Part shown: one piece after another, positions 33,074 to 43,100 of the stretch
How the letters are laid out: each line of letters opens with the position of its first letter
Numbering within the stretch: position 1 is the stretch's first letter
NCBI GenBank assembly: GCA_041166385.1
Contig: JBEEFW010000022.1
Location: 4,089 to 68,088 of the forward strand
Reading direction: 5' to 3'
Length of the DNA stretch: 64,000 nt
Source: DASUCS01 sp041166385
GTDB lineage: Bacteria; Actinomycetota; Acidimicrobiia; Acidimicrobiales; JACDCH01
Notes under the pieces: model-generated
Seen by the model: the letters and a program-made list of their open reading frames with translations, nothing else
Told to the model about the DNA's origin: nothing
Databases searched by the model: none
Position numbers and translations under genes: made by a program

Positions 33074-33436
33074 ATGGAAACACTCAAAGTGTCGACCAAG
33101 TCCAACCCGAACTCGGTCGCGGGCGCGATGGCCGGCGCGGTGCGCCAGGCCGGGGCTGTCGAGGTGCAGGTCGTCGGCGCCGGCGCGCTCAATCAGGCGA
33201 TCAAGGCTGTCGCGATCGCTCGGGGCTACGTCGCCCCGGCCGGCATCGATCTCGTGTGCATCCCCACCTTCGCCGACATCGTCATCGACGGCGAGCGCCG
33301 TACGGCGATCCGGCTGAGCATCGAAGACCGCACTCGCTCAGGCGCCGAGGTGGCGTCGCTGTCGCAGGCAAGCCGCGACGTTGATGCCGAGGAGCGTGCG
33401 CCGGTGCCGTCCGGCACCATCCACCTCACCAACTGA
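33074..33436 (+). CDS. spoVS: SpoVS family protein
   Basis: SpoVS is a small Alba-like nucleic-acid-binding protein known from sporulation and developmental genes. Residues 1-86 match the family closely: LKVSTKSNPNSVAGAMAGAVR, VQVVGAGALNQAIKAVAIARGY and LVCIPTFADIVIDGERRTAIRL. A 34-residue polar tail (SGAEVASLSQASRDVDAEE...) extends beyond the usual ~86 residues. It lies between recA and miaB, where recX would be expected in many actinobacteria. ATG 33074 is preceded by GGGGGATC. No sporulation is implied; the protein also occurs in non-spore-formers. Confidence 0.92.
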   Translation: METLKVSTKSNPNSVAGAMAGAVRQAGAVEVQVVGAGALNQAIKAVAIARGYVAPAGIDLVCIPTFADIVIDGERRTAIRLSIEDRTRSGAEVASLSQASRDVDAEERAPVPSGTIHLTN

Positions 33437-33464
33437 CGCCTCCGGGCCATCGGCCCTGCACGCC

Positions 33465-33470
33465 TAACCT
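33465..33470 (+). promoter_or_regulatory. -10 element TAACCT of miaB (probably leaderless)
   Basis: TAACCT ends 7 nt before ATG 33478, with no Shine-Dalgarno sequence between them. Confidence 0.6.
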
Positions 33471-33477
33471 CTCGGCC

Positions 33478-34863
33478 ATGGCGCGCACGTTCCTCATCCA
33501 GACCTTCGGGTGTCAGATGAACGAACACGATTCGGAGCGCATCGCCGGCCTGCTCGAAGCCGACGGTCTCGAACCCGCGACGTCGGCCGACGATGCCGAC
33601 GTGATCGTGCTGAACACGTGCTGCATCCGAGAGAACGCCGACAACAAGCTGTACGGCAAGCTCGGCCACCTGAAGTCGGTCAAGCAGGATCGACCGGACC
33701 TGCAGATCGTGGTCAGCGGATGCCTCGCCCAGAAGGATCGCGACATCGTGCGCGAGCGGGCGCCGCACGTGGATGTCGTGCTCGGCACCCACAACGTGCA
33801 CCGAGCGGCGGTGCTCCTCGAGCGCAGCCGCGAGCACGGCCCGCTCACAGAGATCTTCGACGCGACCGATCCCGCCGACGCCGACGCGTTCCCGTCGGCA
33901 CTGCCCGTGCACCGCGATGTGCCGTACGCCGCGTGGGTCACGATCCAGATCGGCTGCGACAACCGCTGTGCGTTCTGCATCGTGCCGTCGGTGCGCGGGA
34001 AGGAGATCAGCCGCCCGCCCGAACAGATCGTCGCGGAAGTCGAGCGGCTCGCAGGCGACGGCGTCGTCGAGGTCACGCTGCTCGGCCAGAACGTGAACTC
34101 GTACGGGCGCGATCTCACGAAGCGCCGCCCGTTGTTCGCCGACCTGCTGCGGGCGCTCGGTGACGTCGACGGCATCCGCCGGGTCCGTTTCACCAGCCCG
34201 CATCCGAAGGACCTTCGTCCCGAGACCATCGAGGCGATGGCCTCGGTGGGCTCGCTGTGCGAGCACTTGCACCTTCCGCTGCAGTCGGGATCCGATCGCA
34301 CGCTGGCGAGGATGCACCGCGGCTACACCGCCGAGCGCTACCTCCAGCGCCTGGCGGCGGCCCGGGCGGCCGTCGACGATCTCGCGGTGACCACCGATCT
34401 CATCGTCGGGTTCCCGGGCGAGACCGACCACGATTTCGAGCGCACCCTCGAGGTGGTGGCGGAGGCGGAGTACGACAGCGCCTACACGTTCATCTTCTCG
34501 CCCCGCACAGGCACCGAGGCGGCCACCAGGGTCGACGACTTCGTGCCCGCCGGCGTGATAGCGGAGCGATTCGAGCGATTGCGGGTCGTCGTCGAGCGCA
34601 GCGCACTGGCAAAACACGAGGCCCGCATCGGACGGGTCGAGGAGGTGCTCGTCGAAGGTCCGAGCAAGAAGAACGCGTCGATCACGACCGGCCGCACACG
34701 CCAGAACAAGCTGGTGCACTTCGCGGCCATCCGCCCGCTCCGCGCTGGCACGTTCGTCGACGTCCGCGTCAACGGCGCCGCGCCCCACCACCTCCGCGGC
34801 GAGATGGTCGACATCACCGCTTTGCCGAGGCACAAGACCCGTATTCCGGTGCGCGCGTTCTGA
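33478..34863 (+). CDS. miaB: tRNA-2-methylthio-N6-dimethylallyladenosine synthase MiaB
   Basis: MiaB is a radical-SAM methylthiotransferase that modifies A37 of tRNAs reading U-starting codons, acting after MiaA. The 461-residue protein has the N-terminal cluster cysteines (FGCQMNEHDSE, NTCCIRENAD, VSGCLAQ). The radical-SAM motif GCDNRCAFCIVPSVRG lies near residue 158, followed by LLGQNVNSYG, LPLQSGSDRTL and a C-terminal TRAM domain. miaA is 1.2 kb downstream on the same strand, with two short flavin-related genes between. Confidence 0.96.
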   Translation: MARTFLIQTFGCQMNEHDSERIAGLLEADGLEPATSADDADVIVLNTCCIRENADNKLYGKLGHLKSVKQDRPDLQIVVSGCLAQKDRDIVRERAPHVDVVLGTHNVHRAAVLLERSREHGPLTEIFDATDPADADAFPSALPVHRDVPYAAWVTIQIGCDNRCAFCIVPSVRGKEISRPPEQIVAEVERLAGDGVVEVTLLGQNVNSYGRDLTKRRPLFADLLRALGDVDGIRRVRFTSPHPKDLRPETIEAMASVGSLCEHLHLPLQSGSDRTLARMHRGYTAERYLQRLAAARAAVDDLAVTTDLIVGFPGETDHDFERTLEVVAEAEYDSAYTFIFSPRTGTEAATRVDDFVPAGVIAERFERLRVVVERSALAKHEARIGRVEEVLVEGPSKKNASITTGRTRQNKLVHFAAIRPLRAGTFVDVRVNGAAPHHLRGEMVDITALPRHKTRIPVRAF

Positions 34864-34864
34864 C

Positions 34865-35314
34865 GTGGCGACGTGGGCCGAGTTCGAATCGGCCGTGCCC
34901 GACATGGCGGCGCACGGTCGGCGGCTCATCTACATCCACGACGTCGGCCTCGGGTATCTCGCGACGATCCGCAAGGATGGCGGACCACGGTTGCATCCGA
35001 TGTGCCCACTCCTCGTCGACGGTGGACTGTGGGCCATGATCGCCCCGCACGGGCCGAAGTGTGACGACCTCAGGCGTGATGGCCGCTATGCGATGCACGC
35101 GTTGTCGCCGGTTGCTGTCGACGATGAGTTCGTGGTGATGGGTCGCGCGGTCGAGACGCCCGACCGAGCCAAGTGGGATGCCGTCGCGGCGGCAGCTGGT
35201 TGGCCCGTCAATCCGGATGAGGTGCTCTTCCAGCTCGACATCGAACGCGCCATGCTCGCGCTGTACACGCACCGTGGGCAGTGGCCCCCGGCTTACACGA
35301 CCTGGCGCGCCTGA
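34865..35314 (+). CDS. pyridoxamine 5'-phosphate oxidase-like flavin protein
   Basis: This 149-residue protein has the split-barrel fold of the PNPOx/F420-dependent reductase family. Supporting segments are GYLATIRKDGGPRLHPMCPLLV (strand and flavin-contact pattern), LWAMIAPHGPKCDDLRRDGRYAMHAL, and a C-terminal domain beginning DDEFVVMGRAV. Many actinobacterial members use F420 or FMN; the cofactor is not decidable here. It starts at GTG 34865, 1 bp after miaB, and is followed at 3 bp by a luciferase-like monooxygenase gene, which suggests a redox pair. Confidence 0.8.
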   Translation: MATWAEFESAVPDMAAHGRRLIYIHDVGLGYLATIRKDGGPRLHPMCPLLVDGGLWAMIAPHGPKCDDLRRDGRYAMHALSPVAVDDEFVVMGRAVETPDRAKWDAVAAAAGWPVNPDEVLFQLDIERAMLALYTHRGQWPPAYTTWRA

Positions 35315-35317
35315 AAC

Positions 35318-36091
35318 GTGCAAACGGCTCTGTTCTTTCCGCTCTTCAACGAGTTGTTCGATCCGCACGCGGTGGTCGAGCTCACCGTCGCGGCGGAGGC
35401 CCGCGGGTGGGACGGCGTCTTCGTGTGGGATCACGTGGTGTATCGGCCGCCCGTCGAGGAGGTCGCCGATCCGTGGGTGGTCATGGCGGCGCAGGCGGCG
35501 GCGACCGAGCGCGTCCGCATCGGGCCCATGGTGACGCCCGTGCCGCGGCGACGGCCGCAGGTGCTCCTGCGCGAGACGGTGACCCTCGACCATCTGAGCA
35601 ACGGCCGGCTGATCTTCGGTGTCGGCATCGGCGGCGACGCGTACGGCGAGTTCAGCCTCTTCGGTGACGAGCCCGATGCACGCGTGAGGGCTGCGATGCT
35701 CGACACGGGGCTCGAGCGCATGGATCGTTGGTGGCACGGTGAGGAAGTCGATGGCGCGAGGTTGCTGCCGCGGCCGGTGCAGCGTCCGCGCATCCCTGTC
35801 TGGGTGGCGTCGCGGTTCCCCAACCTCGCACCCGTGCGCCGCGCCGCGCGTTGGGATGGATGGTTTCCCATCGGCCTCCAGCAGCCCGACGACCTCACCG
35901 ATCAGCTGGCGTACGCGCTCTCGCACCGAACATCGGACGCTCCGTTCGATGTTGCCGTCCAGGGCTTGCCCGACGTCGACCCACAGCCATGGGTGGCCGC
36001 CGGCGCCACGTGGTGGCTCGTGCGTTTCGATCCGTTCACCGTGACCGTTGCCGACGTGCGCGCTGTGATCGAGAACGGTCCGCCGCGTTGA
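35318..36091 (+). CDS. LLM-class flavin/F420-dependent oxidoreductase
   Basis: This 257-residue protein belongs to the luciferase-like monooxygenase superfamily, a TIM barrel using FMN or F420. Signature parts are FPLFNELFDPHAVVELTVAAEARGWDGVFVWDH near the N-terminus, RVRIGPMVTPVPRRRPQVLLRETVTLDHLSNGRLIFGVGIGG-like core (cofactor phosphate region), and PRIPVWVASRF. The reaction is not predictable. GTG 35318 is the start. The stop overlaps the TTG start of miaA (TTGA), so the miaB-miaA stretch is likely one operon. Confidence 0.85.
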   Translation: MQTALFFPLFNELFDPHAVVELTVAAEARGWDGVFVWDHVVYRPPVEEVADPWVVMAAQAAATERVRIGPMVTPVPRRRPQVLLRETVTLDHLSNGRLIFGVGIGGDAYGEFSLFGDEPDARVRAAMLDTGLERMDRWWHGEEVDGARLLPRPVQRPRIPVWVASRFPNLAPVRRAARWDGWFPIGLQQPDDLTDQLAYALSHRTSDAPFDVAVQGLPDVDPQPWVAAGATWWLVRFDPFTVTVADVRAVIENGPPR

Positions 36092-36996
36092 CCGCACACA
36101 TTGCGCTCGTCGGCACGACGGCGTCCGGCAAGTCGGCCTTGGCGATGATGCTGGCGCGCGCGCATCCGGACATCGAGATCGTGTCAGTCGACTCGATGCA
36201 GGTCTACCGAGGCATGGACATCGGCACGGCCAAGCCGACCGCGTCGGAGCAAGCCGAGGTACGACATCACCTCATCGATCTCGCCGATCCCGACGAAGAG
36301 TTCACGGTGGCGCGATTCCAGCGCGAGTTTGTCGACGCGCTCGAGGGCGTGGAGCAACGGGGCCATCGCGCGTTGCTCGTCGGCGGAACCGGTCTGTACC
36401 TACGAGCCGTCGTCGACGGTCTCGCCCTTCCCGGGCAGTATCCGGAGGCGCGCCGGGAGTTCGAAGGCGCGGCGACGACGCAGTTGCACACGCGACTGGC
36501 CGAGCTCGATCCCGTCGCGGCCGCCCGTATGGAGCCGAGCAATCGACGCCGCATCGTGCGTGCCCTCGAGGTCACCGTCGGCAGCGGACGGCCGTTCTCC
36601 TCGTACGGTCCCGGGCTCGAGGCCTACCCGCCGACACCGTTCCGTCTCGTCGGCGTGTCCTTGCCGTCGGTCATCGTGACCGCGCGCATCGAAACGCGCT
36701 ACCAGCGCCAGCTCGACGCGGGATTCGTCGACGAGGTGCGTCGCCTGGACGCGCGACCGAGCGGGCTCTCGCGCACAGCCGCGCAGGCCCTCGGCTACCG
36801 GGAGCTGCTGGCGCACATACGGGGGACGGTCACGCTCGATGGGGCGATCGACGAGGCCGTTCGCCGCACCCGTCAGTTCGCCCGGCGGCAGCGAGCCTGG
36901 TTCCGCCGCGATCCCCGTATCGAGTGGCTGGCCGTCGAGAACGATCCGGACGAGATATTGCCAGCGCTGGAACGCCTCGTGTCCGGGCAGACTTGA
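36088..36996 (+). CDS. miaA: tRNA dimethylallyltransferase MiaA
   Basis: MiaA transfers a dimethylallyl group to A37 of tRNA, the substrate later methylthiolated by MiaB. The 302-residue protein has the P-loop LVGTTASGKSALA at residues 7-19, VSVDSMQVYRGMDIGTAKPT with the catalytic Asp, HHLIDLADPDEEFTVARF, LVGGTGLYLRAVVDGL and the R-rich MEPSNRRRIVRALEV. The start is inferred as TTG 36088, which overlaps the previous stop and sits at the right distance from the P-loop; no ATG or GTG is suitable. Confidence 0.94.
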   Translation: MTAHIALVGTTASGKSALAMMLARAHPDIEIVSVDSMQVYRGMDIGTAKPTASEQAEVRHHLIDLADPDEEFTVARFQREFVDALEGVEQRGHRALLVGGTGLYLRAVVDGLALPGQYPEARREFEGAATTQLHTRLAELDPVAAARMEPSNRRRIVRALEVTVGSGRPFSSYGPGLEAYPPTPFRLVGVSLPSVIVTARIETRYQRQLDAGFVDEVRRLDARPSGLSRTAAQALGYRELLAHIRGTVTLDGAIDEAVRRTRQFARRQRAWFRRDPRIEWLAVENDPDEILPALERLVSGQT

Positions 36997-37003
36997 CCCT
37001 CCC

Positions 37004-37783
37004 ATGCAGCTGACCAAGCACCACGGCCTCGGCAACGACTTTCTCGTGCTGATCGATCTCGACGCCACCGAATCGGTGACGCCGGCGTTGGCGCGCGCCG
37101 TCTGCGACCGGCACAAGGGGATCGGAGCCGACGGCTTCCTGCATGTGACCGCGGGGCTCACGATGCGCCTCTACAACGCCGACGGTGGTCGGGCGGAGAT
37201 GAGTGGCAACGGCATCAGTTGTCTCGCCCAAGCCGTGGTGCGAGCTGGCGTGGTCGACGGCCCGAGCGTGGTCGTGAACACGGAGGCAGGAGTGCGCACC
37301 GTGACACTCGTACCGACCGCCGAGCCGGCGACCCATCGGGCCACGGTCGACATGGGTGCAGCCAAGGTTGGCGACGACGAATCCGAGTGGCTCGACGACC
37401 ACATCGTGCGCGCAGCGCGCGTCGACATCGGCAACCCGCATCTCGTGCTCCATGCGCCGAAGCTCGACGCGGGCATCGACCTGGTGGCGCGCGGTGTCTC
37501 GATCAACGAGCTCGTCCCGGAAGGCATCAACGTCGAGCTCATCGCGCCCGGCCCCGCCCAGGGCGAGCTGACGATGCGTGTGTACGAGCGCGGCGTCGGT
37601 CTCACCGAGGCGTGTGGCACGGGGGCGTGCGCCGCCGCGGCCGCCGCGCATCGCTGGGGCATCGCCGGATCGCACGTCACCGTCCGACAGCCGGGCGGCG
37701 CTGCGGACATCGTCATCGGCGAGACGATCGAGATGACGGTTCCCGTCGTGCACATCGCGACCATCGAGTACGAGGCCCCGTGA
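37004..37783 (+). CDS. dapF: diaminopimelate epimerase
   Basis: DapF converts LL- to meso-diaminopimelate, the form used in peptidoglycan and for lysine. The 259-residue protein has both catalytic cysteine regions: MSGNGISCLAQ near residue 70, where the common GNGxRC has Ser instead of Arg before the Cys, and EACGTGACAAAAA near residue 205. Other motifs are KHHGLGNDFLVL, IGADGFL and GNPHLVL. ATG 37004 is the start; the stop overlaps the GTG of hflX (GTGA). Confidence 0.94.
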   Translation: MQLTKHHGLGNDFLVLIDLDATESVTPALARAVCDRHKGIGADGFLHVTAGLTMRLYNADGGRAEMSGNGISCLAQAVVRAGVVDGPSVVVNTEAGVRTVTLVPTAEPATHRATVDMGAAKVGDDESEWLDDHIVRAARVDIGNPHLVLHAPKLDAGIDLVARGVSINELVPEGINVELIAPGPAQGELTMRVYERGVGLTEACGTGACAAAAAAHRWGIAGSHVTVRQPGGAADIVIGETIEMTVPVVHIATIEYEAP

Positions 37784-39081
37784 ACGAAGCCCTGACCGAC
37801 ACGCTCATTTCTCGGGAAGGCCGCGAGAAGCTCGTGCTCGTCGGCGTCGCCCTCGGCGGCGACCACATGGACGACGTCGAGTCGTCGCTCGACGAGCTCG
37901 CCCAGCTGGTCGACACCGCCGGCGCCGACGAGGTCGCGCGGGTCGTGCAGCGACGCGACCGGCCCGACCCGGCCACCTACGTGGGCAAGGGCAAGGTCGA
38001 CGAGCTGCGCGAGGTTTCGCTGTCCGTCGACTCCGACACCGTGGTGTTCGACAACGAGCTGACGCCCGCCCAGCAGTTCAACCTGGAGAAGCTGCTCGGC
38101 CGCACGGCCATCGACCGCACCGCGGTCATTCTCGACATCTTCGCCCAGAACGCCCACAGCCAGGAAGGCAAGGCGCAGGTCGAGCTGGCCTTGCTCCAGT
38201 ACCGGCTCCCGCGGTTGCGCGGGAAGGGCACGAAGCTGTCCCAGCAGGCCGGTGGCGCCACGGCCGGCGCGGCGCGCATCGGCTCGCGCGGACCAGGCGA
38301 GACGCAGCTCGAGGTCGATCGACGCCGCCTCGTGCGCCGCATCCACAAGCTCGAGGCCGACCTGAAGACGATCGGCAAGCACCGCGACACGCAGCGCAAG
38401 AGCCGGCGGCGCAGTCAGCTCGGTCATGTCGCGATCGTCGGCTACACGAACGCCGGCAAGTCCACGTTGCTGAACCGGCTCACCGACGCGGGCGTGCTGG
38501 TGGAGAACCGGCTCTTCGCGACGCTCGATGCAACGACGCGTCGGCTGGCGCTGCCAGGCGGCGAGCCGGTCTTGGTCACCGACACCGTCGGCTTCGTCCG
38601 CAAGCTGCCGCATCAACTCGTCGAAGCGTTCAAGTCGACGCTCGACGTCGTCGGTGAGGCCGACCTGCTCGTGCACATCGTCGACTCGTCGGTCGCCGAG
38701 CCGGAGATGCATATCGACGCCGTGCACGCGGTGCTCGGCGAGATCGGCGGCGGCGGAGTGCCCGAGCTGCTGGCGTTCAACAAGGTCGACCTCGCGCCCG
38801 CAAACGCGACGCGCCTCGCGGCGCGGTATCCGGGCAGCGTGGCAATCTCGGCGGCGACAGGCGACGGCGTCGACGAGTTGCTACAGGCAATCGGCGACCG
38901 GCTGCGCGCCCTCACATCGGTCGTCGAGCTCGTCGTGCCGTACGACCGTGGCGATGTCCTGGCCGCAGTGCATCGCGAAGGCGAGGTGTTGGTCGAGTCG
39001 GCCGGCGAGGGCGCGATGCACATGCGTGTTCGCTTCGACCCGGCCGGGCAGTCGCGCTTCCAGGAGTACGTGCAGCCGTGA
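37780..39081 (+). CDS. hflX: GTPase HflX
   Basis: HflX is a ribosome-associated GTPase that can split stalled or idle ribosomes under stress. The 433-residue protein has the N-terminal HflX domain with TYVGKGKVDEL and the conserved glycine-rich SRGPGETQLEVDRRR. The G domain begins at about residue 220 with G1 IVGYTNAGKSTLLNRL, G3 DTVGFVRKLPHQLVEAF and G4 AFNKVDLAP. A short C-terminal domain follows. GTG 37780 and its stop overlap dapF and dapC by 4 bp each, placing hflX inside the diaminopimelate operon. Confidence 0.95.
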   Translation: MNEALTDTLISREGREKLVLVGVALGGDHMDDVESSLDELAQLVDTAGADEVARVVQRRDRPDPATYVGKGKVDELREVSLSVDSDTVVFDNELTPAQQFNLEKLLGRTAIDRTAVILDIFAQNAHSQEGKAQVELALLQYRLPRLRGKGTKLSQQAGGATAGAARIGSRGPGETQLEVDRRRLVRRIHKLEADLKTIGKHRDTQRKSRRRSQLGHVAIVGYTNAGKSTLLNRLTDAGVLVENRLFATLDATTRRLALPGGEPVLVTDTVGFVRKLPHQLVEAFKSTLDVVGEADLLVHIVDSSVAEPEMHIDAVHAVLGEIGGGGVPELLAFNKVDLAPANATRLAARYPGSVAISAATGDGVDELLQAIGDRLRALTSVVELVVPYDRGDVLAAVHREGEVLVESAGEGAMHMRVRFDPAGQSRFQEYVQP

Positions 39082-40169
39082 GCGGGTTCGTGCCCCCGCC
39101 GTACCCCTACGACCGGCTCGACGAGCTGGCGACCACCGCCGCGGAGTTGCCCGGCGGCTGCGTCGATCTCTCCATCGGCACGCCGTGCGATCCGCCTCCC
39201 GCCGCGGTCGTCGACGCGCTGTCGACGAGCAACGCCGAGCGGGGCTATCCCGCGTCGATCGGCACGCTCGCGTTCCGCGAGGCCGCCGCGGGATGGCTCG
39301 AACGACGCCTCGGGGTCACCATCGACCCGACGACCGACGTGGCGGCGTGTGTCGGCACGAAGGAACTCGTGGCCGGGATCCCGCAGTGGCTGCAGCTGCG
39401 CACGCCCGACCGCGACACCGTGTTGTATCCGGCGATCAGCTACCCGACGTATGCGATGGGCGCGACGCTCGCCGGCTGCCGCGCGGTGGCATACGAGTCA
39501 CTCGACGACATCGGTGACGACGACGCGGAGCGAGCGCTCTGTCTGTGGGTGAATACGCCCGCCAACCCCACGGGCGATCTGATCGACCTCGAGGGCGCGG
39601 CGCGATGGGGGAGAGCCCGCCGCATTCCCGTGTTGAGCGACGAGTGCTACGTCGAGTTCACGTGGACAGGGCAGCCGCACACGATCCTCGAACACGGCAC
39701 CGAGGGTGTGCTGGCAGTGCACTCATTGTCCAAGCGCTCCAACCTGGCAGGCGTGCGCGTCGGGTTCTACGCCGGCGATGCCGAGCTCGTCGACTATCTG
39801 CGCGAGCTCCGCAAGCACGCCGGATTCATGGTCGCGGGCCCGATCCAGTCGGCGGCAGTCGTGGCGCTGGGCGACGACGTCCATGTCGATGAGCAGCGGG
39901 CCCGGTATCTCGGCCGGCTCGAGCGCGTGCGGGCCATCCTCCGAGCGGGTCTCGATCTCGAGGTCGCGCGGCCCGACGGCGCGTTCTACTTGTGGGTGCC
40001 GGCGCCCGGCGGCGACGCATGGGGATTGACCAAGCGCCTCGCGACGGATGCTGGCACGCTCGTGAGCCCGGGCGAGTTCTACGGCTCGGCCGGTGCCGGG
40101 CACGTGCGCATTGCAGTCGTGCAGCCCGACGAGCGCATCGAGCTCATCGCCCAGCGCCTCGGCCTCTAG
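39078..40169 (+). CDS. dapC: succinyldiaminopimelate transaminase
   Basis: DapC transfers an amino group from glutamate to N-succinyl-2-amino-6-ketopimelate in the succinylase route. The 363-residue class I/II PLP aminotransferase has CVDLSIGTPCDPPP near the N-terminus, WVNTPANPTGD with the conserved Asn, LSDECYVEFTW with the Asp/Tyr pair, and the PLP lysine in HSLSKRSNLAGVRVGF near residue 223. Assignment rests on length, motifs and the neighbouring dapF, dapD and dapE. GTG 39078 overlaps the hflX stop. Its TAG is shared in the palindrome CTAG with the stop of the convergent coiled-coil gene. Confidence 0.9.
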   Translation: MSGFVPPPYPYDRLDELATTAAELPGGCVDLSIGTPCDPPPAAVVDALSTSNAERGYPASIGTLAFREAAAGWLERRLGVTIDPTTDVAACVGTKELVAGIPQWLQLRTPDRDTVLYPAISYPTYAMGATLAGCRAVAYESLDDIGDDDAERALCLWVNTPANPTGDLIDLEGAARWGRARRIPVLSDECYVEFTWTGQPHTILEHGTEGVLAVHSLSKRSNLAGVRVGFYAGDAELVDYLRELRKHAGFMVAGPIQSAAVVALGDDVHVDEQRARYLGRLERVRAILRAGLDLEVARPDGAFYLWVPAPGGDAWGLTKRLATDAGTLVSPGEFYGSAGAGHVRIAVVQPDERIELIAQRLGL

Positions 40170-43100
40170 TTCGAGCCGGCGCCGAGTTCCGGCGGTGCGC
40201 CGGTGCTGCGGCGGCGCTGGCGGGCGTTGGCCCGCAACGTGTCCAGCACGCTGGCGGCGGCGGTGCGCATCTTCTCCGAGACGGGCTGCACGCCCACCAC
40301 TTGCGACTCGACGCGATGCACCGCGTCGATCACCTGCCCGAGCAGCGTGCCCAGGGCTTCCATCTGTTTGCTCACGGTGTCGAACTCGCCATCCATGCGC
40401 CCCTCGAGCCGCGCCATCGCTGAAGCGGCCGACGCCACGAGCGCGGCGCTCGCACCGGCGCCCGCCTCGGCCTCGGCGCGCTGCAGCTCCGAACGAAGGT
40501 CGCCGATGGCGGAGCTCATCGACTGCAGATCGCCGCGCACATCGGCGCTCGCGGTGGCCTGGTACACCGATTGCAGGTCACGACGGAGCTCGGCGATCGA
40601 GGCATCGAACTGGCGGGCCAGATCGGCGAAGTCAGACTCTCGACTCGTCTGGGCCACGGCCTCGTCGAGGCGGGACAAGACGTCGCGAACGGCTGCGTCG
40701 CGGTTCGCGAGCGTCGCGTCGAGCCGGGCCACGCCCTCCGTCACTTCCGATTCGCGCTCACTGACGGCAGTGTCGAGCCTCGTGATTGCCTCGCGCAGCT
40801 GTTGGTCGCGGTCGCCCACCGCCGCGTCGAGCCGTTCCACCGTTTCGCGGAGCTGCTGATCGCGACTGCCGATCGCATCGTCGAGCCGGGCCAGGGCGGC
40901 GCGCACCTCGGCATCGGCGTCGGTGCGGTCGGGCAGGGAGTCGGTCAACGCGTGCAGGTCGGTGCGCAGCCCGGTGAAGTCCGCGCCGAGACCGATGACA
41001 GCTCGGACGGTGGACTGGACATCTGACGCCAGCAGCCCAAGCTGCTGGGTGAGATCGCCGAGCCGCTCCTCCGCGCCGTCCGCGGCCGATGACGCGATGG
41101 CGGCCTCGAGCGAGCGAGTCGACTCCTGTGTGCTGGCCACGTTGTCACGCACCTGCTCGAATCGCTCCAACACCTCGGTCAACGCCGAGGATTGACGGTC
41201 GCTGAGCTCGTTGACCGACTGGCGTACCTCGTCGATCTGCTGTGCGAAGGCGGTGGCGCGTTCGGCCTCGACGCGACCGAACGTGTCGGCCAGGCTCTCC
41301 AACACCGTGGCGACATGCTGCTCGGACGCCGATGTCTGTGCGGCGATTCCGTCGAGACGGTCGGCGAGCGGTGCGACCGCGGCCGACGAATCGGGGCGCT
41401 CACTTTCCATCTGCCGCACGAGCTCGCCGAGGCTCGCGATGCGGTCGTGTGTGTCGGAGACGTTCGTCTGTACCGACTCGAGGAGGCCCGTCAGGGCGAC
41501 GAAGCTCGAGGTCAGGTCGGGGCGCGACTCGCGGAGTTCACCGACGTTGGCGGCGAGCAGGTCCAGCCGTCCGTTGGTTTCCATCGAGATCTGGACGAGC
41601 TGCGAGCGATCCGCTCGCAGGGTGCTGATCGAGTCGGCGAGGTTCGTGACGTCGCCGTGCATCGACGACACCGAGTCGACCACGATCGCCAGTCGGTCGA
41701 CCACAGGAGCGAGAGACTGCACGGTGTTGTCCGGCATGTCGCGCAACGCGGCGACGCCGGCGACGATCTCGTCGACCTGGAGACTGGTGCGGGCCACGGC
41801 TGCGTCGAGTTGCAGCACGGCTGCCGTGGTGGCAGCGGCGCGCTCGTCGACGTTGGCAATCTGCGCATTCAGCGGAGCGAGCGCACCAGCAACATCCGGC
41901 AGTTCCGGTGCCTCTCGGTCGAGCTGCGCGTGCAGCTCCGTGATCGTGGTGCCCAGCTCGTCGAGCCGAGCGTGGATGGTCGACGCGATCGCGGCTGGAT
42001 CGGGTTGGTCGGCCCGTAGCGCGGCGACTTGCGCGGCGATCCGGTCGAGGCGCTCGGCGACGATCGCTTGTCCGGCCTCGGGATCAGGCTGCTCAGCGCG
42101 CAACGTAGCGACGTCGCTCGCGATGTGATCGAGTCGTTCTGCGAGGAACGTCTCGGCCATCTCGGGATCGGGTTGGGCGAGGCGGAGCGCCGCGAGTTCG
42201 GCCGTGATGCGATCGAGCCGGTCGGAGAGAAACGTCTGTGTGGCGAGCTGGTCGGGCTGGTCGGCGCGTAGCGCGACGATCTCCGCGGCGACGCGGTCGA
42301 GTCGCTCGATCGTGGCCGGCGATTCGGCCGACGCCGGGGGTCGGCTGGCGAGCTCGTCGAGCCCGGCGGCCAACTCCGCGAGGTCGGTGGCGAGCTGATC
42401 GAGCCGCACGGTGAGCTGCGGCTGCCCTGCCTGGAGTGCGGACAGCGTCGACGATTGTTCGACGACGGTGGACGCGAGCCGCCCGAGCGCCTCCGCGTCG
42501 GTGGGCTCGGCGCGCAGGGCGGCGATCTCCGCGGCGAGGCGATCGAGGCGGTCGGCCAAGAAGCTCCGGGTGTCGGACGGGTCCGGTTGGATGGCCCGCA
42601 GCTCGGCCAGTTCGGCGCTGATCCGGTCAAGCGCCGGGCTTGTGTCTTGGAGCTGCACGAGCTCGCGAGTGAGTTCGTCGAGGCGATCGCTGACGGGCGC
42701 CACGATGGACTGGACATCGGGCAGGCGGGAGCGAAGGTCAGCGAACTCGGCCTGCACCTGATCCAGTCGCAGCGTGACGTCTGGTTGGCCGTCGCGGACC
42801 TGGCGCACGATGTCGGCGAGGCTCTCGAGCTGCGCGGTGTGCTCCGCCGCCCACTCCTCGGTGCGACCGGCGGCGACGTCTCGGAGCTCGCCGATCGCGG
42901 CTGCGAGTTGATCGAGGCTGGGGCGCACGTCTGGGGTGGGCGTGAGGCTGGACTGCACGATCTCGAGGACGGCCTCGACCCTCTCGGTCAACGGCGTCAT
43001 CGCCGCGCCCAGCCAGCCCTCCGAGGCACGAAGATCGGACATGTCGGCCGCGAGCCGGTCGAGCCGGTCGACCACGATCGGCGAGTCCGGAGGCGTGGTG

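Noticed and set aside
32964..33317. Alternative frame before and across spoVS
   Set aside because: Arg-rich and overlapping spoVS in another frame. SpoVS residues match the family closely.
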